A stretch of 64,000 bases of DNA, from the NCBI RefSeq assembly GCF_003570905.1, contig NZ_QXJM01000036.1, positions 1-64,000 on the forward strand, read 5' to 3'. The translations under genes and the position numbers were made by a program. A model generated the notes under the pieces. It had not been told where the DNA came from, made no database searches, and saw nothing but the letters and a program-made list of their open reading frames with translations. Numbering within the stretch: the stretch's first letter is position 1; each line of letters begins with the position of its first letter. Origin of the DNA: Cohnella faecalis. Lineage in GTDB: Bacteria > Bacillota > Bacilli > Paenibacillales > Paenibacillaceae. Shown here piece after piece: positions 28,250-37,853 of the stretch.

Positions 28250-28401
28250 ATTTCCAACTCCGATATGTTCATGGTGTAAAGGTTTGAGTCATCGGTTTAG
28301 ACTTCTAACGCAAAACAAATTATAGTGGGAATAAGGATGGACGTGTGTCAGTATTCCAACCGGAATTTTCATTTTTCAAACTTCGATGGGAGGTGACGGG
28401 G

Positions 28402-29277
28402 ATGGAGCTGCTGGAATTTACCGTACCTCCGCTTCTTCATTACATTGCAAGCGGATACACGGAATTTGCTGTCGGGGATCGTCATATGGCTAGGCGCAAC
28501 ATTAGGGTGTTCGATTTACTGGTCGTGCGCCGAGGGTGTCTCTATATCGGGGAGGAAGATCGAAAATACGAGGTTTCGGCGGGAAGCGCGCTTCTTCTTC
28601 GTCCGGACTGTCACCACTACGGAACGGAAGACTGCAAGGAGAAAACAGAATACTATTGGCTGCATTTTCATACGACCGGAAGCTGGACGGCTGCGAGCGA
28701 AGACTCCGCCAGACATGAGCCCGAGCCATACGAAGAAGGGACCGACTCTCATGTTTTCGACATCCGCCCGTTTACGGTGGCGCTTCCCCAATACGTCAAG
28801 CTCCTGCAGATCGGCAAGCTGGAGGAGCTTCTGGAGCAGATCGCCGCGCTTGGGCCGGAAGGCCATAGGAGCGCATCCCGGTTCAAGCAGCAAATTTTGT
28901 TTCAGGAAGCGGTTCGACAGCTTTCAGCCAGCGTCGTAACGGAACGTTCCACTCCTTCAACCGTATGCGCCGAACAAGCCGCCGCCTATTTGCGCAGCCG
29001 GTATCGGGAAGAGATTACCGCGCGGGAGATGGGCGAGAGCCTCAATTTTCACCCGGTATACATCGCCCGCTGCATGAACAAGGAGTACGGATGCTCGCCG
29101 ATGGAATATTTGCTGCGATACCGAATCGAGCAGAGCAAGCTGCTGCTGATGCAGACGGATTACACGGTCGCTCGCATCGCCGAGGAGGTCGGCTTCAGCC
29201 AAGCCGCTTATTTCAGCTCATGCTTCCATAAGACGGAGGGAATCTCTCCGCGCCAATACCGGCAGCGTTTCTCGTAG
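28402..29277 (+). CDS. AraC-family transcriptional regulator
   Basis: 291 residues from ATG 28402, which follows GGGAGGTGA at 5 bases; a GTG at 28345 is an unlikely longer start. The N-terminal half is a cupin sensor (GCLYIGEEDRKYEVSAGSALLLRPDCHHYG). The C-terminal 100 residues are a double helix-turn-helix (ITAREMGESLNFHPVYIARC; VARIAEEVGFSQAAYFSSCF) ending in SPRQYRQRF. The cupin suggests a small-molecule, often sugar, ligand. It faces the MATE gene. A weak hairpin (CCGTTT, 5-base loop, AAACGG) at about 29325 may terminate it. Confidence 0.9.
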   Translation: MELLEFTVPPLLHYIASGYTEFAVGDRHMARRNIRVFDLLVVRRGCLYIGEEDRKYEVSAGSALLLRPDCHHYGTEDCKEKTEYYWLHFHTTGSWTAASEDSARHEPEPYEEGTDSHVFDIRPFTVALPQYVKLLQIGKLEELLEQIAALGPEGHRSASRFKQQILFQEAVRQLSASVVTERSTPSTVCAEQAAAYLRSRYREEITAREMGESLNFHPVYIARCMNKEYGCSPMEYLLRYRIEQSKLLLMQTDYTVARIAEEVGFSQAAYFSSCFHKTEGISPRQYRQRFS

Positions 29278-29430
29278 CCGTATACTTGGAGCCGGGGCGG
29301 AAGCCAGAGCGAGATAGGAGACCGTTTCTTATAAAACGGAGCTGTGACGGAACTGGGGGCGGGATGCAGAGTCGAGGTTATGCGAAAGCGAGCTGTTTCG
29401 CCGTCAGGTAAAATCCCCCCGACAGGTTCC

Positions 29431-30518
29431 TTAGGCGAACCTTGCAAAAATCGCGCGAAGCAGCGGAGGCACCGCAAAAAAAATAAAAAACGTCCGAAAC
29501 AGCTGATAGCAAGTGACGGTAATAACGTCTGCGCCGAGTGCGTGGGCGATGATGCCCATCTGATCCAGCCCGCCGGGAGCCAGACTTAGCAGGGCGGTCG
29601 TCGCGGACACGGCATGCAGCTTGGAGAGCAGGAAGCTGAATCCGCAGGCGCCTAGCACAAGAACGATTCCGCTGCCGATCGCCGTCACGGCCAGCCGGGT
29701 TTTATTCTTCACCTTCTCCGGCTTTAACAGCAGCCCGACATAACAGCCGATCATCAATTGAGACGCCGCCATAACGACCGAAGGGAGAGGCTGCCCTTGC
29801 ACCCCGAGATATGCAGAACCGCGGCCGCTATCATCGGTCCCAATAGGAAGGCGGTCGGGAATCTTATTTTTTGGCCGATTAACGCGCAGCCGGTGCAGAC
29901 GACGGCGTATACCGCGATTTCGGGAAAAAGCGCGCTTGAGGCGCTCGAAACCGTATCGACAGCCGACGCGCCGATTCCGGCCCCGGCCTCTGCGACGCTC
30001 CCGAACAGCGGGCCGAACGCGAGAATCGGAATGAAGACGACGATCATCATAAGCCTCGTCACCTGCAAAAAAGTGACGATCGTAACGTCGATGCCTTTCG
30101 TTTCCTCGGCTAACGAGACGATTTGGGTTAATCCGCCGGGAATGCAGCCGGTCAGCACGGTCGGAAACGGAATATCCGTCAGACGGGCTGCCAAGATTGC
30201 GATAAGGAGACACAGGAGCAGCAAGAGCAGCGTCATTAGCGCCATTGCGGGCAGCTGTCGGCCGATTTCCTTCAGCGTTTCCAACGTAAACGAGATGCCG
30301 ATCGAATAACCGACGATAATGAGTCCGGCGTTGCGAACCGATCCCGGCCAGAACATTGGAATGGATTTGATTCCTTTGGATACGGCCAGCGTGCCGAGCA
30401 TCGGTCCAAGCAGCCAGGGGATCGGCATATGAATGAGGTCGAACAGCAGGCCGGAGACGATGGCGACGAATAAGGTCCAGGTCGTTCGGGCCTGCCTGCT
30501 TGCGAAAATCTTGTTCAT
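29431..30518 (-). pseudogene. AbrB-family membrane protein, broken by a single-base loss
   Basis: The first 250 codons encode membrane helices with the AbrB-duplication signature (IPWLLGPMLGTLAVSKG; TGCIPGGLTQIVSLAEE) up to LLGPMIAAAVLHISG. The reading then leaves frame. The second half continues one frame over (VQGQPLPSVVMAASQLMIG, LSLAPGGLDQMGIIAHAL) to the true C-terminus. Adding one base in the CCCC run at 29802-29805 gives a continuous 362-residue protein of normal family length. These proteins are proposed transporters or ammonia-monooxygenase-like membrane proteins of unknown substrate. I favour an assembly error over real inactivation because both halves are well conserved. It lies just downstream of the MBL hydrolase gene on the same strand. 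Confidence 0.8.
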
Positions 30519-30555
30519 AACAAGCTTAGAACCGCCTTTCGTCAGCGATAAAGCG

Positions 30556-31298
30556 TCAGTCTTCCGACCGTTGCGACGCCAATTCCGCTATACGCTCGTT
30601 CGGATTGAGGGTGTAGACGCCTCCATGGTAGCAAATAACCGTACGGATATCGTACTTGGAAAACTTGCCAAGCGAACGAATCGCCAGCGGCATATCCGGG
30701 GTGAAGTCCGGATTCGGTCCGCGCAGCTCCCCCTCGTGGACGGTCATGGCGTCGCCCGCGATTAACGTTTGGCTCGCCGCGTGGTACAAGCTGATATGAC
30801 CGGGGTGTGACCCGGAGTATGAATAACGGTTAATCCGCCTCCGAAGGGCAAGGTTTCCCCGTCCGACAGCAAGCGATCCACGTTCGGAGGAGAGGCAGCC
30901 GAGAAAATCATTTCGAACTGGCGCCGCTGCTCCTCCGGCAGCTGTCCGAGGATCGAAGCTAATCGTTCGGCCGGTACTTTGAGGAACGGCTCGTTCCCAT
31001 CGATGACGGGCTTGTCCGCTTCGTGCGCATACACGTCGACCGGCAGCCCGTATACCGTCAAAAAAGAAGGCAAGCTGCCGATATGATCGATGTCCTGATG
31101 AGTCAGAATGATGGAGCTTGGTCCGTCTGCAGCAATTCCGGCTTGCCGGATCAGTCCCATAACGTCTTCGTATTGGCCGGGAAGCCCCGTATCAACGAGA
31201 ACTACGGAATCGGAGTCGTGCACGACCGTCAAGTTAAGCAATCCGCCGAAGGGCCGCTTCAGCTCCAGCACTTCGATATTTTCCGCGATTTTCGCCAT
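30556..31298 (-). pseudogene. MBL-fold metallo-hydrolase, broken by a single-base loss
   Basis: ATG 31298 follows GGAG. The metallo-beta-lactamase motifs are clear: VVLVDTGLPGQ, ILTHQDIDHIGSLP (HxDxDH) and TVIHTPGHTP. At 30800 the frame is lost: the expected continuation HTPGHTPGHISLYH needs one more G/C at the CCGGGG run. The other frame then reads LYHAASQTLIAGDAM and ends in a typical C-terminus, for 247 codons in all. The family hydrolyses esters, thioesters or lactones, including lactonase-type enzymes; the exact substrate is unknown. Likely functional in the organism if the missing base is a sequencing error. Confidence 0.82.
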
Positions 31299-31548
31299 GT
31301 ATTCCACTCCTTCATAATCTTATTTTCGAAAAACCAGTTCACAACCGTCGCTCCTTACGATACGCCTGCGGCGACAGGTTCGTCAATTTTTCGTCTTCGT
31401 TCTTGGCCACGAACGGAGCATGGCTGTCGTAATCGGGGCCATGCTTTTTTTTGCGCGAATACTTTCAGAAAATTTTCAGCTACTTCTCATATCAGGTTCA
31501 GATTCGCAAGTCACAATGGACACAGCGATAGAGATAGGGAGTGGTTCG

Positions 31549-33794
31549 ATGAAATTGCTTGCGAAATACAAGCTGGATATTCCGTTGACGTTCATCGCAT
31601 TGCTGGCGGCATTCTTGAACGGCTACGATATTTGGACGGACAAATACGTTAATACTTACTACACGACGGCGGTCGCGGCCATGATGCAGAGCTGGCACAA
31701 CTTCTTTTTTGCTTCGCTTGACTCCGCCGGTTCGGTGACGGTCGACAAGCCGCCCGTGACGTTCTGGATTCAGACGCTGAGCGCGGACTTGTTCGGGCTT
31801 CACGGCTGGAGCGTTATTTTGCCTCAAGCGCTGGCTGGCGTCGGGTCCGTGCTGCTCGTCTACAAGCTCGTCAAGCCGACCTTCGGGCTCGCGGCGGCCC
31901 GGATCGGCGCTCTGGCAATGGCGTGCACTCCGATCGCGGCGGCGGTGAGCCGTACGAATAACATCGACAGCATGCTCGTGTTCGCGCTGCTGGTCGGAGT
32001 CGCCTTGCTGTTTCGCGGAGTGCGCAAAGGAAGCATATGGAGCGTGTTGGGCGCGTTCGCGATGGTAGGCGTCGGATTCAATATGAAGATGCTTCAAGCG
32101 TTCATGGTGCTGCCGGCGTTCTATCTGTTCTACCTGCTGGCCGCCAAGTGGGGATGGAAAAAGAAAACGGGTATTCTGGCTGGAGCTACGGCGGTACTGC
32201 TAGTGGTGTCTTTGTCGTGGGCGGTCGTCGTCGATTCGATTCCGGCGGATAAGCGGCCTTACATCGGCAGCAGCGGAACGAACTCGGTGTTGAATCTCGC
32301 GTTCGGCTATAACGGCGTATCGCGGCTGACGGGAGACCGCTCGACGGGCGGAGGCGGAGCTCGCGACGGCGGGTTCTCCGGCGCTCCGGGAGGGTTCATG
32401 GGTCAAGTCGGGCAGGGCGGACAATACGGCATGGACGGGCAAGCCGATGGAGGGGGACAGCCTTCCGGCGCAGTTCAAAGTGACGGGCGGCAACCCGATG
32501 ATGGCGGAGGCACGAACGATAACGGCGGCAACGTCGGCACTCCCGGCAGCGACGGCAACGCAGCGGCTGCGCCGGACGGTAATTTCCGTCAAGACGGCAA
32601 CGGAGGCCGTGGCAATGGCGGCTTTGACGGGGAGGTCCGAACGGCGGCTTCGGAGGAGACGGCAACGGAGGCGGTGGTCCGAACGGCGGCAGAAGCGGGG
32701 GCATGTTCGGCACGGGAACGAAGGGCCCGCTTCGCTTGTTCCAGTCGAGCTTATCCGATCAAGCGAGCTGGCTCATACCGTTCGCGCTTATCGGAGCGGT
32801 CGGGCTGCTGGCAGGCTTGCGCCGGAGGAACTGGACCGCCAAGCAGCGGGAAACGCTGTTCTGGCTCGCTTGGCTGCTTCCGGTAATGGGCTTCTTCAGC
32901 ATCGCGGGCTTTTTCCATCAGTATTACCTGATTATGCTCGCGCCTCCGATCGCGGCTTTGGCGGGCGCCGGGTTCTCGGAGATGTGGCAAGCGTACCGCG
33001 ACCGAACGGGCTGGACGTCTTGGCTGCTTCCCGCGGCCGTACTCGTCACGACGACGTTCCAATGGTATATCATGCATCCCTACGACGGAACGATTGGCGG
33101 CGGTTGGTCCAAAGGCGTCGCTCTTGCCGGATTGATCGTATCGGCTGCACTGATCGCTTGGCGCTCGATGGGAAAATCGGGCAAGCTCGTTCGCATTTTC
33201 GCTGTTGGAGGCGTGCTGGTCCTTCTTATTGGTCCCGCTTATTGGGCGACGACTCCGATCGCTTACGGCATCAGCAGCATGACGCCGATTGTCGGGCCAG
33301 GCTCATCGGATGACAGAGGCGGGGGCGGTATGCCGGGCGGTTTCGCAATGGGCCGCGGACAAGGACAAGGACAAGGACCCGGCTCAAGCTCGGGAATAGA
33401 CGAAGCGCTTTGGACATATCTGAAGCAGAACAATACAGGCGAACGTTATTTGGTTGCCGCAACCGATTATGGAACGGCGGCGCCTTATATGATCGACAAA
33501 GGCGAGCAGGTCGTCATTTTGAACGGCTTCAACAGCTCCGATCAAGTTTATACGACCGCGTCTCTCGAAGCTTTGGTGGCGCGGGGCGAAGTGAAGTATT
33601 TCCTGCTATCGAGCGGCGGCATGGGCGGCGGGCGCGGCGGCGGAAATTCCGAGCTCACGCAATGGATTCAGGAGCACGGAACCGCCGTCTCCTCTTCGGA
33701 ATGGCAGACGAACGGAACGGCCGACGACGGCAATAGCGGCGGCTTCGGCGGACGCGCGACGCTGTATGAAGTGAGTTTGCAGCAAGGGGGTTAA
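31549..33794 (+). pseudogene. GT39/PMT-family membrane glycosyltransferase (YkcB-like), broken by a single-base loss
   Basis: ATG 31549 follows AGGGAGTGG. The first half has the ArnT/PMT signature: YYTTAVAAMMQSWHNFFF, DSAGSVTVDKPPVTFWIQ (acidic catalytic loop with DKPP) and SRTNNIDSMLVFALL, with several membrane helices. A long external Gly/Asn/Asp-rich loop follows. Within it, the GGGG at 32629-32632 lacks one base; the second half resumes one frame over (MFGTGTKGPLRLFQSSL, more helices, and an extracellular C-terminal domain GERYLVAATDYGTAAPYM). The corrected product is 748 residues. With the adjacent GT2 it matches the B. subtilis ykcB-ykcC pair, in which the GT2 makes polyprenyl-phosphate sugar and the GT39 transfers it outside the membrane. 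Confidence 0.85.
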
Positions 33795-33797
33795 GAC

Positions 33798-34757
33798 ATG
33801 AATGAGAACGAAATCCGCTATTCCGTTATTATCCCGATGTACAACGAGGAGGAAGTCATCGAAGAAACGTACAGGCGGCTGAAGAGCGTCATGAGCCGAA
33901 CGGGCGAGACGTACGAGCTTCTGTTCGTCAACGACGGCAGCCGCGACCGGTGCGCCGATATCGTTCGCCAATACGGCGAATGGGACGAGTCGGTGAAGCT
34001 GATCGATTTTTCCCGCAATTTCGGGCATCAGATCGCGATTACGGCGGGAATGGACTACGCTTCGGGCGACGCCGTTATTATTATCGATGCGGATCTGCAG
34101 GACCCGCCCGAGCTGATATTGTCCATGATAGAGCTCTGGAAAGATGGCTTCGAGGTCGTCTACGCCAAGCGAGTGAAGCGCAACGGGGAAACGCGGTTCA
34201 AAAAATGGTCGGCCAGTCTCTTCTATCGCGTGCTGCGGGCATCCACCGATGTTGCGATTCCTGTCGATACGGGCGATTTTCGCCTCATGGACCGCAAAGT
34301 ATGCGACCAGATGAAGCGGCTGCCGGAAAATAACCGGTTCGTCCGCGGGCTAGTCAGCTGGGTCGGCTTCCGACAGACGGCAGTCGAGTACGAGCGCGAC
34401 GAGCGGCTGGCGGGGGAGACGAAATATCCGCTGAAGAGGATGATCAAGCTGTGTCTGGACGGAATCATGTCATTCTCCTACAAGCCGCTAAAGCTGGCGG
34501 GCTATGCGGGCGCTCTTCTATCCGGAGCGGGATTTTTGTACCTTCTGTACGTGCTGTACTTGGCGTTGTTCACCGACGCAACTAATAAAGGGTGGCCTTC
34601 TCTCATTGCGATTATGCTCATTTTCAACGGGTTCGTGCTTCTCATGCTGGGCATCATGGGTGAATACATCGGCCGAATTTACGACGAGACGAAAGGGCGT
34701 CCGCTGTATATCGTGAGAAATTTCACCGGGGGCGCGCCGGGCGCCATGAAGGAGTGA
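33798..34757 (+). CDS. Polyprenyl-phosphate glycosyltransferase, GT2 (GtrB/YkcC-like)
   Basis: 319 residues starting three bases after the GT39 stop, with AAGGGGG upstream. The GT2 domain carries VIIPMYNEEEVIEETYRRL, LLFVNDGSRD and the DxD-type IIIDADLQDPPE, then GETRFKKWSASLFYR and DFRLMDRKV, typical of DPM1/GtrB enzymes that attach a sugar from a nucleotide donor to undecaprenyl phosphate. Two C-terminal membrane helices (LAGYAGALLSGAGFLYLL; LIAIMLIFNGFVLLMLGIM) match the GtrB subgroup. It should supply the lipid-linked sugar donor to the GT39. Its end contains the ribosome site for the gtaB remnant, so the three were one operon. Confidence 0.9.
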   Translation: MNENEIRYSVIIPMYNEEEVIEETYRRLKSVMSRTGETYELLFVNDGSRDRCADIVRQYGEWDESVKLIDFSRNFGHQIAITAGMDYASGDAVIIIDADLQDPPELILSMIELWKDGFEVVYAKRVKRNGETRFKKWSASLFYRVLRASTDVAIPVDTGDFRLMDRKVCDQMKRLPENNRFVRGLVSWVGFRQTAVEYERDERLAGETKYPLKRMIKLCLDGIMSFSYKPLKLAGYAGALLSGAGFLYLLYVLYLALFTDATNKGWPSLIAIMLIFNGFVLLMLGIMGEYIGRIYDETKGRPLYIVRNFTGGAPGAMKE

Positions 34758-34763
34758 ACCGTC

Positions 34764-35142
34764 ATGAAAATAAGAAAAGCCGTCATTCCGGCAGCCGGCC
34801 TCGGCACGCGGTTTCTTCCCGCGACCAAAGCGCAGCCGAAGGAAATGCTGCCGATCGTCGACAAGCCGGCGATTCAATATATCGTAGAAGAGGCGGTCGC
34901 CTCCGGCGCTCGAAAAGCTGGAGAAGGGAGCGGGCGGCGAATATCAACTGACCGACGCGCTGCACGCGCTATGCGGTACGGAGGGGCTACTTGCGCTTGA
35001 GCTGGAAGGCCGCAGGTACGACATTGGCGACCGCCTCGGTTATTTGAAGGCCGTACTGGAAATCGGGTTGAGGCGAGAAGACTTGAGGCCCGAGCTTCTT
35101 CCGTATTTGCGGGAGCTGGCATCCAGAGGCATTCCCTCTTAG
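34764..35142 (+). pseudogene. gtaB: UTP-glucose-1-phosphate uridylyltransferase remnant with internal deletion
   Basis: The N-terminal 48 residues are a perfect GtaB start ([39 protein letters not shown]). The sequence then jumps, near base 34907, straight to the C-terminal part in another frame ([37 protein letters not shown]) and ends at TAG 35140. Compared with the roughly 290-residue enzyme, about 165 codons (around 500 bases) holding most of the sugar-binding site are gone and the join is out of frame. This is a true deletion, unlike the single-base breaks elsewhere here. It implies another gtaB copy elsewhere, or a lost donor for the GT2/GT39 pair. Confidence 0.88.
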
Positions 35143-35165
35143 AGGATAAGATTGGCTTACATCCG

Positions 35166-35190
35166 CCCGGCAGCGCTTGCTGCCGGGTTT
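35166..35190 (+). terminator. Terminator after the gtaB remnant
   Basis: CCCGGCAGC and GCTGCCGGG pair around a short loop, followed by TTTCG. Confidence 0.65.
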
Positions 35191-35198
35191 CGCTTGCA

Positions 35199-35227
35199 TT
35201 GACAGAGGCAACCCGGCGTTTTAGAGT
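35199..35227 (+). promoter_or_regulatory. SigA-type promoter of the FAH-Hyi operon
   Basis: TTGACA, 17-base spacer, TAGAGT. It sits between the preceding terminator and the TTG start at 35264. Confidence 0.65.
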
Positions 35228-35263
35228 AGAAGGCATCATCGATGCATGCAAGGAGGCGCAGGA

Positions 35264-35875
35264 TTGTCGATCGAGCAATGGATAGCGAAGACGCGCAAGG
35301 TTGTCGGAATCGGCCCCAATTTCAAAGCGTTTCGCGCGGAAAAGGGATTGGCGGATTCGACGGATTCGACGCTGTTTCTGAAGTCGCCGGAAAGCTTGGT
35401 CACAGGCGAACGCATTGAATTGCCGACCAGGCTGACGGAATTCATTTGCGAGGTGGAGATGGCGGTCATCATTGGCAAGGAAGCCGCGAATTTGACCGAG
35501 GAGCAGGCGTTGGACGTCGTTGCCGGCTACGCGCTGGCCAATGATATGACTGCCAGCGCTCATTTTCACGATGGGCGGTTCAAGCTGTTCGATCGAACGA
35601 CGCCGATAGGCCCGTTCGTGTCCGGCATCGATCCGATGGATGTGACGCTGGAAATGCGGGTAAACGGCGAGCTCGTCCAACGCGATCACACGTCCCGGAT
35701 GCTTTTTTCCGTGCCATGGCAGATTGCGCACATATCGAGCATGATGACGCTGCGCGAAGGCGATGTCCTACTGACGGGAACGCCGGCCAACCCGAGGCCG
35801 TGCAACGACGGGGACGTCATCGAGCTGTCGAGTCCCGAACTGGGCTATTACAAGCACATCATACACAGAAGGTAG
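35264..35875 (+). CDS. Fumarylacetoacetate hydrolase-family protein
   Basis: 203 residues from TTG 35264, 7 bases after AAGGAGG. The FAH fold is clear: VVGIGPNFKAF, LFLKSPESLVTGERIELP, CEVEMAVIIGKEA (metal-binding E-x-E), GYALANDMTASAHF and the C-terminal MMTLREGDVLLTGTPANP. Members act as acylpyruvases, oxaloacetate decarboxylases or 2-oxo-hept-3-ene-dioate hydratases. The short length fits the FAHD1/YcgM-like group. It forms an operon with the Hyi-type isomerase 17 bases downstream, which suggests a small oxo-acid catabolic route. Confidence 0.88.
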   Translation: MSIEQWIAKTRKVVGIGPNFKAFRAEKGLADSTDSTLFLKSPESLVTGERIELPTRLTEFICEVEMAVIIGKEAANLTEEQALDVVAGYALANDMTASAHFHDGRFKLFDRTTPIGPFVSGIDPMDVTLEMRVNGELVQRDHTSRMLFSVPWQIAHISSMMTLREGDVLLTGTPANPRPCNDGDVIELSSPELGYYKHIIHRR

Positions 35876-35892
35876 CTTAGGAGGCGATGCGC

Positions 35893-36639
35893 ATGAAGCT
35901 GTCCGTTTGCGTGGATGCGGTCTATCGGGGCAAGGATTTCACCGAAAGCGTCAAGGACGTCAAGTCGGCCGGATACGACACGATTGAATTTTGGACGTGG
36001 TGGGACAAGGATCTGGACATGGTGAGGCGCGCGGTAGAGGAAGCAGGCGTAAAAGTTGCGACGTTCTGCACCAAATTCGTCAGTCTGGTCGATCCTCTTA
36101 AACGAGGAGAGTACATCCATGGGCTGGAGGAATCGATTGCGGCGGCGAAGCAATTGAAATGCGGAAGCTTGATATCCCAGGTCGGACAAGCGCTCGCGGG
36201 CGTGTCCAATGACGAGCAGCGGCAATCCATCGTCGACGGATTGAAGGCGTGCGCGCCGATACTTGAACGGGAAAATGTCACTTTGCTCGTCGAGCCGCTC
36301 AATACGAAAGTCAATCACAATGGCTATTATTTGTCCTCCTCCGCGGAAGCATTCGAGATTGTTCGTCAGGTCGGAAGTCCCCGGGTGAAGGTGCTTTACG
36401 ACATTTACCATCAGCAGATAACCGAGGGTAATCTGATTGCTGCGATTGTTGAGAACATCGGCTATATCGGGCATTTCCACGCCGCGGGCAATCCGGGCCG
36501 GCACGAGCTGGACGTCGGTGAGCTGAATTACGAGTACATCTTTAAGGCCATTAAGGAGACGGGCTTCAACGGCTATGTGGGCCTTGAATATTTTCCGTTA
36601 GACGAGCCGTCCGCTGGATTGCGGAAGCTGCGGTTATAA
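35893..36639 (+). CDS. Hydroxypyruvate isomerase-like TIM-barrel protein
   Basis: 248 residues; ATG 35893 lies 8 bases from GGAGG while ATG 35887 is too close to it. The xylose-isomerase-like barrel has GYDTIEFWTWWDKDLD, the metal-binding glutamate in VTLLVEPLN, the aspartate/histidine in VKVLYDIYHQQI, and HFHAAGNPGRHELDVGELNY followed by GYVGLEYFP. These are the marks of the Hyi/OtnI group, which isomerises hydroxypyruvate, tartronate semialdehyde or 2-oxo-tetronate. It is cotranscribed with the FAH-family gene. Confidence 0.88.
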   Translation: MKLSVCVDAVYRGKDFTESVKDVKSAGYDTIEFWTWWDKDLDMVRRAVEEAGVKVATFCTKFVSLVDPLKRGEYIHGLEESIAAAKQLKCGSLISQVGQALAGVSNDEQRQSIVDGLKACAPILERENVTLLVEPLNTKVNHNGYYLSSSAEAFEIVRQVGSPRVKVLYDIYHQQITEGNLIAAIVENIGYIGHFHAAGNPGRHELDVGELNYEYIFKAIKETGFNGYVGLEYFPLDEPSAGLRKLRL

Positions 36640-36765
36640 GCGTAAATGTACCGTGTGTCTGGGTCGGATATTACCCGCGGCTCAACCGGGGAAAGGGCCG
36701 CGCGGCTATCGGAATCGAAGTAATCGGCTTGCGCATGCGAGAAAAATGAACGGAATATGAATAAT

Positions 36766-36806
36766 GCCGCCTTTCGGAGCGAATCCTGCCGGAAGGCGGC
36801 TTTTTG
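36766..36806 (+). terminator. Rho-independent terminator upstream of the GDPD gene
   Basis: GCCGCCTTTCGG and CCGGAAGGCGGC form a near-perfect 12-bp stem followed by TTTTT. It ends 57 bases before the GDPD start and lies 127 bases after the Hyi stop. As I see no promoter between it and the GDPD gene, it could also act as an attenuator. Confidence 0.85.
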
Positions 36807-36862
36807 TTCGCGAAGCAGCAACCCGCTGCCGAGCCTTTCTACAGATGAGAGCGGGGGTACCG

Positions 36863-37735
36863 ATGAAACAAAAACGGCAAATCCGAATAATCGCGTTAGT
36901 CTGCTGCATTTTCGCCGTTCAAAGCACTCTGTTCGAAGCCGTTGCGCATTCCCCCGAGTACGAAGCCGTTGCGCCCCCCTCCGAATCGAACAAATACGTT
37001 CTCTCGCTAGCGCACCGCGGAGCTTCGGGCTTCGCTCCGGAAAACACGCTGTCGGCATTCGATCTGGCCGTCAGGCTTAAGGCGGATTATTTGGAGCTGG
37101 ACGTTCAGATGAGCAAGGACGGGCATTTGGTAGTTATTCACGACACGATGGTGAACCGAACGACGGACGGAGAAGGAAAGGTGAAAAACCTGACGTTCGA
37201 CCAGCTCCGCAGCTTGGATGCGGGGATGTGGTTCGATCCGTTTTTTGCGGGCGAGCGCATTCCGGCCTTTGGCGAAATACTCGATCGCTACCGCGGCCGA
37301 ATCGGTATGGTGATCGAAATCAAGCAGCCGGAGCTGTATCCGGGAATCGAAGAAAAAATAGCGGGCGAGCTCGCCGCTCGAGGAATGCACGCTCCGGACG
37401 GCGACAGCGTCATCGTGCAGTCGTTCGATCTGCGGGCGCTTCGACATTTTCACACTTTGCTTCCGTTTGTTCCCCTCGGCCTCCTCATCTCCCGAGCTTC
37501 CGATTCGACCGATAGAAGGCTCGACGAGTTCGCGAAGCTGGTTCGATTCGTAAATCCCGTTCGAAATCTGGTTAACGAAAGCCTGATTGATAGAATCCAC
37601 GCCAGAGGAATGAGCGCCTTCGTATGGCCGATTCGCAAGCGCAAGTACGTAAATGGACTTATAGCCGACGGGGTGGACGGCCTCATTACCGACTATCCGG
37701 ACGTTGTGACATCGGCGCGCAACGGATGGAGATGA
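36863..37735 (+). CDS. Secreted glycerophosphodiester phosphodiesterase
   Basis: ATG 36863 (after AGCGGGGG) gives 290 residues with an N-terminal signal peptide (RIIALVCCIFAVQSTLFEAVA). The GDPD domain shows LAHRGASGFAPENTLSAF (catalytic His and Arg), DYLELDVQMSKDGHLVVIHD (metal-binding Glu/Asp and second His), VIEIKQPELYPG and GVDGLITDYPDV. It releases glycerol-3-phosphate from phospholipid headgroup diesters outside the cell. It neighbours an alkaline phosphatase, which fits a phosphate-scavenging pair. Confidence 0.92.
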   Translation: MKQKRQIRIIALVCCIFAVQSTLFEAVAHSPEYEAVAPPSESNKYVLSLAHRGASGFAPENTLSAFDLAVRLKADYLELDVQMSKDGHLVVIHDTMVNRTTDGEGKVKNLTFDQLRSLDAGMWFDPFFAGERIPAFGEILDRYRGRIGMVIEIKQPELYPGIEEKIAGELAARGMHAPDGDSVIVQSFDLRALRHFHTLLPFVPLGLLISRASDSTDRRLDEFAKLVRFVNPVRNLVNESLIDRIHARGMSAFVWPIRKRKYVNGLIADGVDGLITDYPDVVTSARNGWR

Positions 37736-37760
37736 CCCCGCAGACATTCCGATGATAGAT

Positions 37761-37788
37761 TTTATAATCGGTTAATCAAATCTACTAT
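37761..37788 (+). promoter_or_regulatory. Possible Pho-box-like repeats with TATAAT
   Basis: TTTATA and TTAATC occur 11 bases apart, with a looser third copy, overlapping a TATAAT. The spacing suits PhoP half-sites (TTAACA-like) and the downstream gene is an alkaline phosphatase, but the match is weak. Confidence 0.3.
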
Positions 37789-37853
37789 TTTCGATGACAC
37801 TGCCCGCCTAATATGAGCACAGATACATATTATGTGGAGGTGCTCGATTCAGT

